From NCBI GenBank assembly GCA_964490975.1, contig CAZBEQ010000046.1:1-29129 (forward strand): a stretch of DNA of 29,129 bases, written 5' to 3'. Below the pieces are notes generated by a model. The model made no database searches and had not been told where the DNA came from. It saw nothing but the letters and a program-made list of their open reading frames with translations. Below, in pieces: positions 24,661 through 29,129 of this stretch. Source of the DNA: DTU013 sp964490975 (GTDB lineage Bacteria > Bacillota > Clostridia > Acetivibrionales > DTU013). The translations under genes were made by a program, and so were the position numbers. Position 1 is the stretch's first letter, and each line of letters opens with the position of its first letter.

Positions 24661-25701
24661 CTAACTGTTTTTTGCTAAAAACTGCTCAAGCGTGTCGTAC
24701 TTGCTCAAAACAACACCATGGCTTTCGATCTCAAAGATTATATACTGTTCAAGCTCTTCAGCCCTCTGTTTGAAGGTGCTGAGATCATCAGTATCAAAGC
24801 TCCCGAGCAGATCCATTTGTTTGAGTCCGAACTCTTCTTCGATAATATTCAGCTCGTGCTGTAAACTGATCGCATCCGGGAAAGCCCTCTCGAAATTTTG
24901 AGTATCACAGTGATAGTATATTCTTCGCCATGTTAATGAACCTTCCTCATACCAGTCAGCCAGATCTTCATAGTTGATAATTTTTTGCCTCTCCTCCCTT
25001 GGCTGTTTGTGTGCCGCAAGAAATCTCCGCGTTGTGCTGATGATCTCATGACTGAAGCTTCTCAGTTCCTCAACGGACTTAGCTTTAACTATAGCCTCAA
25101 CATAGGTGATGAAGTTTTCGGGAGTATCTTTCATCTGCGCCAGTTCAACCGTTTCCAGCTCAAGTCTCTTCCTGAAGTATGTACCGTTGATGCCGGCCAC
25201 GGCAATCGAAAGATAACGTGCAATAAACCCTGCCGCCATTCTGACCTTGTACAGCCTATCCTCAAACATCATGGTACGGTAAATGTCCATAGCTGCATCC
25301 AACTTCTCAAGAGCCTTTTTCAGCATGAAATCTTTATCCAGCAGATTGGCTTTCAGTTTATCCTGCATTGCTCTGAAACGGTTTAGATCTTCTTCGCTGC
25401 GGTAATACAAGACTATTGCATCACCCAGACCTAATGTGAAATCATCATCAAAATTTGCCATGTTTTCGATACGCTGCCATGAACGTGGGTAAAGATCATG
25501 GCCTACGCCATTTATGATGAAGGTCTGTCCAAGCTTGTTCCCATTTTCATTTGCCGGTACAAAGTAGTCGAAACACTCTCCGTGACTGTCATCTTCCAAT
25601 GCATGCCCCGAGATAGCAATCAGCAGAGCAATATCGTCCTTATACTTTCTGGTTATCTGATCAATAGCCCAATCTGTCAGTTCTTTTTGTGTTGGTTTCA
25701 T
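24661..25701 (-). CDS. Nucleotidyltransferase-like protein, probably degenerate active site
   Basis: The 346-residue protein has an N-terminal segment in the position of a nucleotidyltransferase core: ALLIAISGHALEDDSHGECFDYFVPAN... (about 25-50). In active family members this is GS-x-GD...SD-x-D; here GS is GH and the first metal aspartate appears replaced (ECFD), so catalysis is doubtful. The rest is mostly helical, with an NFITYVEAIVKAK helix pair and a C-terminal EE-rich segment. I cannot assign a substrate; kinship to aminoglycoside-type nucleotidyltransferases is tentative. GAGGTG precedes the ATG. A 16-bp perfect palindrome lies 47 bp upstream, between it and the divergent AraC-type pseudogene. 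Confidence 0.6.
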   Translation of the reverse strand: MKPTQKELTDWAIDQITRKYKDDIALLIAISGHALEDDSHGECFDYFVPANENGNKLGQTFIINGVGHDLYPRSWQRIENMANFDDDFTLGLGDAIVLYYRSEEDLNRFRAMQDKLKANLLDKDFMLKKALEKLDAAMDIYRTMMFEDRLYKVRMAAGFIARYLSIAVAGINGTYFRKRLELETVELAQMKDTPENFITYVEAIVKAKSVEELRSFSHEIISTTRRFLAAHKQPREERQKIINYEDLADWYEEGSLTWRRIYYHCDTQNFERAFPDAISLQHELNIIEEEFGLKQMDLLGSFDTDDLSTFKQRAEELEQYIIFEIESHGVVLSKYDTLEQFLAKNS

Positions 25702-25747
25702 TTTATTTTCACCTCATTATTTTCATTTATATGGAACGGCCATCCGG

Positions 25748-25763
25748 TTGTAACATGTTACAA
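25748..25763. promoter_or_regulatory. 16-bp perfect palindrome, operator-like
   Basis: TTGTAACATGTTACAA is a perfect inverted repeat in the intergenic region between the divergent nucleotidyltransferase-like gene and the AraC-type remnant. Its symmetry and position suit a dimeric repressor or activator. No specific regulator can be named from the sequence. Confidence 0.5.
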
Positions 25764-25780
25764 GATAAGTATATAAGCAT

Positions 25781-26406
25781 ATGATTGCTACGGCAATGCC
25801 GACAATTATTGAAATAATTCTTGACCTGCAAAAATATAAGGCCGAAATATATCGTACCATTTTCCAAAATTCGTCTACTCCAAGCTATGTATTAGTTCTG
25901 ATATACTTTGATCAGCTTGCAAAATATGTCATGGGCTCAGTTTTATTGTGGTGAAGTTGGCACCCCTGTTCAAAATAACGAGCGCCGGGAAGCGCTTAGG
26001 ATCATATCAGAAGAAGACGGAATCGGAGTGATGAGGATTGAAGACAGTAAATAATATTAAGCTTCAGGTACAGAAAAATGGCATAGATGAAGTAATACAA
26101 TATCTGCATGCTAACTATAACAAGAAAATAACATTGACACAGCTTTCAACGGAATTCTACACTAACCGTACATCGCTGGGTCGGGATTTTTTCGAAGCAA
26201 CAGGTATGACAATAATGGTTTATTTAAATAAGCTGAGGCTTTACCGTGCTTCAGATCTTTTGAAGGAAACTACGCTGCCTGTATGTGAAATATATGTACA
26301 AGTAGGCTTTCATGATGCCGCACACTTCGGCAGACAGTTCAGAAAGCATTATGGGATCTCTCCGAGCGAATACAGGAAGCTTAACAGCTGGCTAATAGCA
26401 GTGTAG
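25781..26406 (+). pseudogene. Frameshifted AraC-type regulator
   Basis: Three overlapping reading frames together read like one protein. Frame A runs from ATG 25781 to a stop at 25952-25954 (MIATAMPTIIEIILDLQKYK...). Frame B is open from 25902 to 26055 (NMSWAQFYCGEVGTPVQ...). Frame C runs from TTG 26038 to 26406 and holds an intact AraC-type DNA-binding domain: two helix-turn-helix units (LTQLSTEFYTNRTSLGRDFF and VCEIYVQVGFHDAAHFGRQF), ending in the GISPSEYRK signature. Each change is a +1 step in an overlap. Frame C alone could encode a 122-residue HTH protein but has no convincing ribosome binding site. A sequencing error cannot be excluded. No complete N-terminal domain is present. Confidence 0.6.
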
Positions 26407-26472
26407 TAAATGCTGAGTTGGTATATGCTGCTAAATGCACCGGGTTCACAGTAATCACATGATACAAGATAA

Positions 26473-26489
26473 TTCAAATAGTATTTGAA
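26473..26489. promoter_or_regulatory. 17-bp perfect palindrome of unknown role
   Basis: TTCAAATA-G-TATTTGAA is a perfect inverted repeat in the 245-bp gap between the convergent AraC-type remnant and the lipoprotein gene. No promoter is recognised beside it. Being AT-rich it could be chance. Nothing else is seen in this gap. Confidence 0.2.
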
Positions 26490-26651
26490 ACAAAAACCGG
26501 AAATCAACAGAAAATGTTGGAAACAAAGCATGGCCAAAATCCCAAGTATAGGGCGCAGGAAATGCATAGTAGGTTGTCATAAAGCTACAAAAGCATTACT
26601 TATGTGTACCTATTAATATAAAAGTGGACTATTCCTGAAATTTTGTCCGAA

Positions 26652-27227
26652 TCATTGTTTGATGTGTTGGAAATTATCACCGGGTTCAATACACAGGTTG
26701 GTTGCATCATTGAGATTGAATGCCAGCCTCACGATATTGCCATTGAGTCCGGGGTCAACTTCGTACATGTCCTTTATCACCTTCAAATAGAGACCAGCCA
26801 GATCATCGCCTTCCTCTCTGATACTAATGCTTTTAATATTGCCAAGCTGCATCGGAAAGCTTTCCAACACGGTACCGTCATACGATATATCAATGAGCAT
26901 ACCATTTTTCAGCGAGCCCACATCCGTTTTGCTGCCGGTTTTATCAAGCATTTGTGTATCTCCCGTATTGATCCGGTATATATCGGTGTCGTTAGCATCT
27001 TTATCCATATTTGCAGCAGGGAACGTATTCCCGTCCATGTCCATGACCTTGGCCGACATTATGACAGACGTGCCTTGTTCCGCCGGTGTATCAGCTCCGC
27101 CATTCTCTGCTGTGTCCACACCATTTGCTGGTGATGGTTCAGGTTTCTTTGTGTTTGTTTGTGAGCAAGCTGTCATGCCTGATATTAGCAGCAACGCCAT
27201 AACAAGGCAATAATCCTTCTCATACAT
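26652..27227 (-). CDS. Putative lipoprotein, possibly truncated at the C-terminus
   Basis: The 191-residue protein has a short signal peptide with lipobox-like MTAC (C21), then a Pro/Glu-rich linker and a domain of about 110 residues (SVIMSAKVMDMDGNTF..., VGSLKNGMLIDISYDGTVLESFPMQLGNIKSISI) of OB-like beta pattern. The segment LYLKVIKDMYEVDPGLNGNIVRLAFNLNDATNL recalls longer Clostridia lipoproteins that continue beyond this point; here the frame ends soon after with CIEPGDNFQHIKQ, so a truncation or frameshift near 26700 is possible. AGGAGG lies four bases before the ATG. Transcribed convergently toward the AraC-type remnant. Function unknown. Confidence 0.65.
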   Translation of the reverse strand: MYEKDYCLVMALLLISGMTACSQTNTKKPEPSPANGVDTAENGGADTPAEQGTSVIMSAKVMDMDGNTFPAANMDKDANDTDIYRINTGDTQMLDKTGSKTDVGSLKNGMLIDISYDGTVLESFPMQLGNIKSISIREEGDDLAGLYLKVIKDMYEVDPGLNGNIVRLAFNLNDATNLCIEPGDNFQHIKQ

Positions 27228-27332
27228 CTATCCTCCTGCAAATCTCCTATTTACAATAGAATAGACGTATTATGCTTTGATTATGTTTCACAATTATTTA
27301 TTAACCACTTCTTACAGCTTTCAGCTGATAAT

Positions 27333-28172
27333 CTACTGCAGAAACTCCCTGAGCACTTGTACAAACTCTTCAGGTCGCTCCTTCTGTGCCCAGTGCTTGC
27401 ATCCCTTCATAACATGCAGCCTACAGTCAGGGATTGTTTTACTGGCAGCTATTGCCGATTTGACCGGTACAGAGGAGTCCTTCTCACCATTTACAAGCAG
27501 TACAGGCATGGATAACTCACTAAGATGCGATGCCAGATCCGTCGTTAACCCATGCTTGCCCATTTCGTAGCGTTGAAGAGAATTCCACGCTTTTACGCCG
27601 CCAGGCTCCTCACAAAGCTTTTGAAATGTAGATAGCAGTTCTTCAGTCAGTTTGTTTTTATTCCCTATAAGAACTGACTGAGTGCTCCATTTAAGAAATT
27701 TCCTGCTTTTTGCCATCCATTCATATGACTTGGTATATAGTCTGGAATTGACCGTCCATCTTCCAAGGGCATGAAACGGTATCCTGGCAACCATACCATG
27801 CGGGTCTACTAATACAAGCTTGTTGACCATTTCAGGATGTTCAAGTGAAAACGCTATGGCAGTACCTCCCCCGAGAGAGAGCCCAACAAGATGTGTTCTT
27901 TCAATATTCAGCTGTTTAAGGGTTTCATAAAGAAAATCCGAATATAACGGGATCGAGTACTGTATATCCGGTTTGTCGCTTTCGCCATAGCCGATCATAT
28001 CGACAGCATAGATATCATAGCCCTCACCCATCAATTCGATTACTTCTTTCCAGGAAAGCATGGCGTTATCAAGGCCCCCTCCATGCAAAAACACAAGTTT
28101 TTCCCCAGCGTCCCCGGGTCTATGGTAAGCAGTGATTTGGTAAGATTTATAAGCCAATTTGATCTTTTCCAT
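27333..28172 (-). CDS. Alpha/beta hydrolase
   Basis: The 279-residue protein has the alpha/beta hydrolase fold markers: oxyanion motif HGGG (30-33), nucleophile elbow GLSLGG (S99), acid D232 (NGEKDSSVP) and catalytic H260 (GCKHWAQKERPEEF). The cap region is at about 130-200. Substrate is not predictable; esters or C-C hydrolysis are the usual range. GGAGGGG lies seven bases before the ATG. The TetR-type regulator gene ends 52 bp upstream on the same strand, so the two likely form one transcript under that regulator. No membrane segment or signal peptide is seen, so it is cytoplasmic. Confidence 0.9.
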   Translation of the reverse strand: MEKIKLAYKSYQITAYHRPGDAGEKLVFLHGGGLDNAMLSWKEVIELMGEGYDIYAVDMIGYGESDKPDIQYSIPLYSDFLYETLKQLNIERTHLVGLSLGGGTAIAFSLEHPEMVNKLVLVDPHGMVARIPFHALGRWTVNSRLYTKSYEWMAKSRKFLKWSTQSVLIGNKNKLTEELLSTFQKLCEEPGGVKAWNSLQRYEMGKHGLTTDLASHLSELSMPVLLVNGEKDSSVPVKSAIAASKTIPDCRLHVMKGCKHWAQKERPEEFVQVLREFLQ

Positions 28173-28224
28173 ATAAATTCCCCTCCAAAAAAACTCATTT
28201 TGTACAAGACTGACATATGCTTAA

Positions 28225-28836
28225 TTATTTGGTACCATAAAAACCACGCTTCAATATTTCTATATATTCCTTGAACTCATTTTGTATTTCTTTCAAATCC
28301 AGCTCACCTTCAGCCTTCCTGTCTCTGAGGAAGCCCTCGCTGATCCATACCATCATTTTGACAGCTTTATTGATATCGCTGATGTTTCTGAACTTACTAG
28401 TGTCAATATTTTTATTGGAATTAGCAAGGATGTCATCAAGGATCTTCATATTTATTGATTTTATATCTTCCGCTACTTCCCGGTCGGTTTCATAATATGC
28501 CCTCAATCCAAACTCAAATATGTAGGGGTTTCCCTGCATAGTGCAAACTCTTGCCTCGACCGCCCTTATATTCTGTTCAAAAAAATCCGTTTCCTGCATG
28601 ACATGATTTTCATCAAGTTTTTCATATATCTTTTTACAGCTGTACTCATACAGGTAGCTGTACAGATCTCTTTTGTTCCTGAAATGATAGAACAGCGCCC
28701 CTTTCGAAATGCCTGCCATTGCTGCGATATCGTCAGTAGACGCCTTACTGTACTGGTTCCGGGAAAATACCTTCATTGCAGCATTAATGATTTTCTTCTG
28801 TTTCTCCGGTTTTAAGGAATGAAAACTCTCATGCAT
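28225..28836 (-). CDS. TetR-family transcriptional regulator
   Basis: The 203-residue protein has an N-terminal DNA-binding domain (KKIINAAMKVFSRNQYSKASTDDIAAMAGISKGALFYHFRNKRDLYSYL, about 16-64) with the classic helix-turn-helix, and a helical ligand-binding C-terminal domain of about 130 residues. The start is the second ATG: the first abuts GGAGG without spacing, while the second lies nine bases after it. Two operator-like palindromes lie 18-61 bp upstream, consistent with autorepression. The hydrolase gene follows and is probably in the same unit. The ligand is unknown. Confidence 0.93.
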   Translation of the reverse strand: MHESFHSLKPEKQKKIINAAMKVFSRNQYSKASTDDIAAMAGISKGALFYHFRNKRDLYSYLYEYSCKKIYEKLDENHVMQETDFFEQNIRAVEARVCTMQGNPYIFEFGLRAYYETDREVAEDIKSINMKILDDILANSNKNIDTSKFRNISDINKAVKMMVWISEGFLRDRKAEGELDLKEIQNEFKEYIEILKRGFYGTK

Positions 28837-28853
28837 TTGATACATCCTCCAAG

Positions 28854-28897
28854 CTGACTGAATCGGTTGTATCCTCTAAACTGACCGAATCGGTCAG
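28854..28897 (-). promoter_or_regulatory. Two operator-like palindromes of the TetR regulator
   Basis: CTGACCGAATCGGTCAG (28881-28897) is a perfect 17-bp inverted repeat around a central A. A weaker copy, CTGACTGAATCGGTTGT (28854-28870), is centred 27 bp nearer the start codon. A further half-site CTGACT lies at 28920. The spacing suits cooperative binding by two TetR dimers over the transcript start and leader. Confidence 0.7.
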
Positions 28898-29075
28898 ACT
28901 ATAATCATAATTATATTAAACTGACTCAGATTTACAACCCTCCTTTTTCAAATACCCGTAACCCGCTGTGCGCCCTGCAAATCAGGTTCGATGGCAACAA
29001 TGATTTGGAAAGGAAGCGATGGCAGGCTGAGATTTCCAAAAGAGATATAGTAGATATAGTAGAAAAGCCGTAGGG

Positions 29076-29129
29076 GTCGAGTAGGCGTGGGCACCTCTTG
29101 GTGCCCAACCCCTCACGGAACCGTACGTG
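29076..29129 (-). mobile_element. Group II intron, 3' end (cut by window edge)
   Basis: Read on the minus strand, the edge begins CACGTACGGTTCCGTGAGGGG, the 3' strand of a group II intron domain V, followed by a domain VI-like hairpin (GGGCACC-aa-GAGGTGCCC) and the terminal CCTACTCGAC. The 3' splice site is therefore near 29076. The reverse transcriptase and the 5' part lie outside the window. The host gene, if any, cannot be seen; the 28930-29075 flank shows no reading frame worth calling. Confidence 0.75.

Noticed and set aside
26349..26567. 72-residue minus-strand reading frame
   Set aside because: No ribosome binding site, and it overlaps the AraC-type domain on the opposite strand without a recognisable product.
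26643..27134. 163-residue plus-strand reading frame opposite the lipoprotein
   Set aside because: The minus strand has a lipobox and a good ribosome binding site; the plus frame has neither and resembles no family.

Overview
The window reads as chromosome from a low-to-moderate G+C member of the Clostridia (Firmicutes). The grounds are strong GGAGG-type ribosome binding sites, GTG/TTG starts, and families typical of that class: a DUF5711-like propeller, a CD3324-like small protein, a DUF6106-like membrane protein, a YkvI-type transporter, HelD and a 3D-domain protein. A genus cannot be fixed from the sequence alone. Almost every gene lies on the minus strand. The one clear plus-strand gene is a broken AraC-type regulator near 26 kb.

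Layout, left to right. Positions 1-536 are non-coding and hold a 41-bp tandem repeat. Positions 537-4244 carry ilvD then ilvB in transcription order (branched-chain amino-acid synthesis), each preceded by a long leader able to fold; no ilvN or ilvC is present. Positions 4622-6566 encode a CvpA-type membrane protein and a DUF5711-like propeller protein. Positions 6667-6951 hold a nested repeat/palindrome block. A YkvI-like transporter (6948-8021) has its ribosome binding site inside a terminator hairpin. Positions 8139-12660 form a tight four-gene Gld-like ABC export operon (ATPase, permease, GldG-like, DUF4340). Positions 12917-13108 look like a relic of an insertion element with three related ends. 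Then come a SERCA-type Ca2+ P-ATPase (13120-15837), an MgtC-family protein, a DUF6106-like protein and a membrane-tethered 3D-domain protein.

From 18.7 to 24.4 kb lie a metallophosphoesterase, a small membrane-anchored protein, a membrane-anchored MutS-like ATPase, HelD and a CD3324-like protein. This stretch is marked by three copies of a 71-73 bp near-perfect palindrome beginning GGGGTCAGGCTTGAATAATTC. Each copy lies at or within 7 bp of a minus-strand stop codon, and one stem position carries three different Watson-Crick pairs across the copies. Beyond it are a nucleotidyltransferase-like gene with a 16-bp operator-like palindrome upstream, an AraC-type pseudogene in three successive frames, a lipoprotein, an alpha/beta hydrolase, a TetR regulator with two operator-like sites in its leader, and the 3' end of a group II intron cut by the window edge.

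The observations most worth following are the covarying palindrome family, the ilvB leader with two mutually exclusive folds, the hairpin that hides the ykvI-like ribosome binding site, the predicted ~50-nt transcript at 24.25-24.30 kb, and the frameshifted regulator beside a candidate operator. No complete defence system, CRISPR array, tRNA or rRNA gene was seen.
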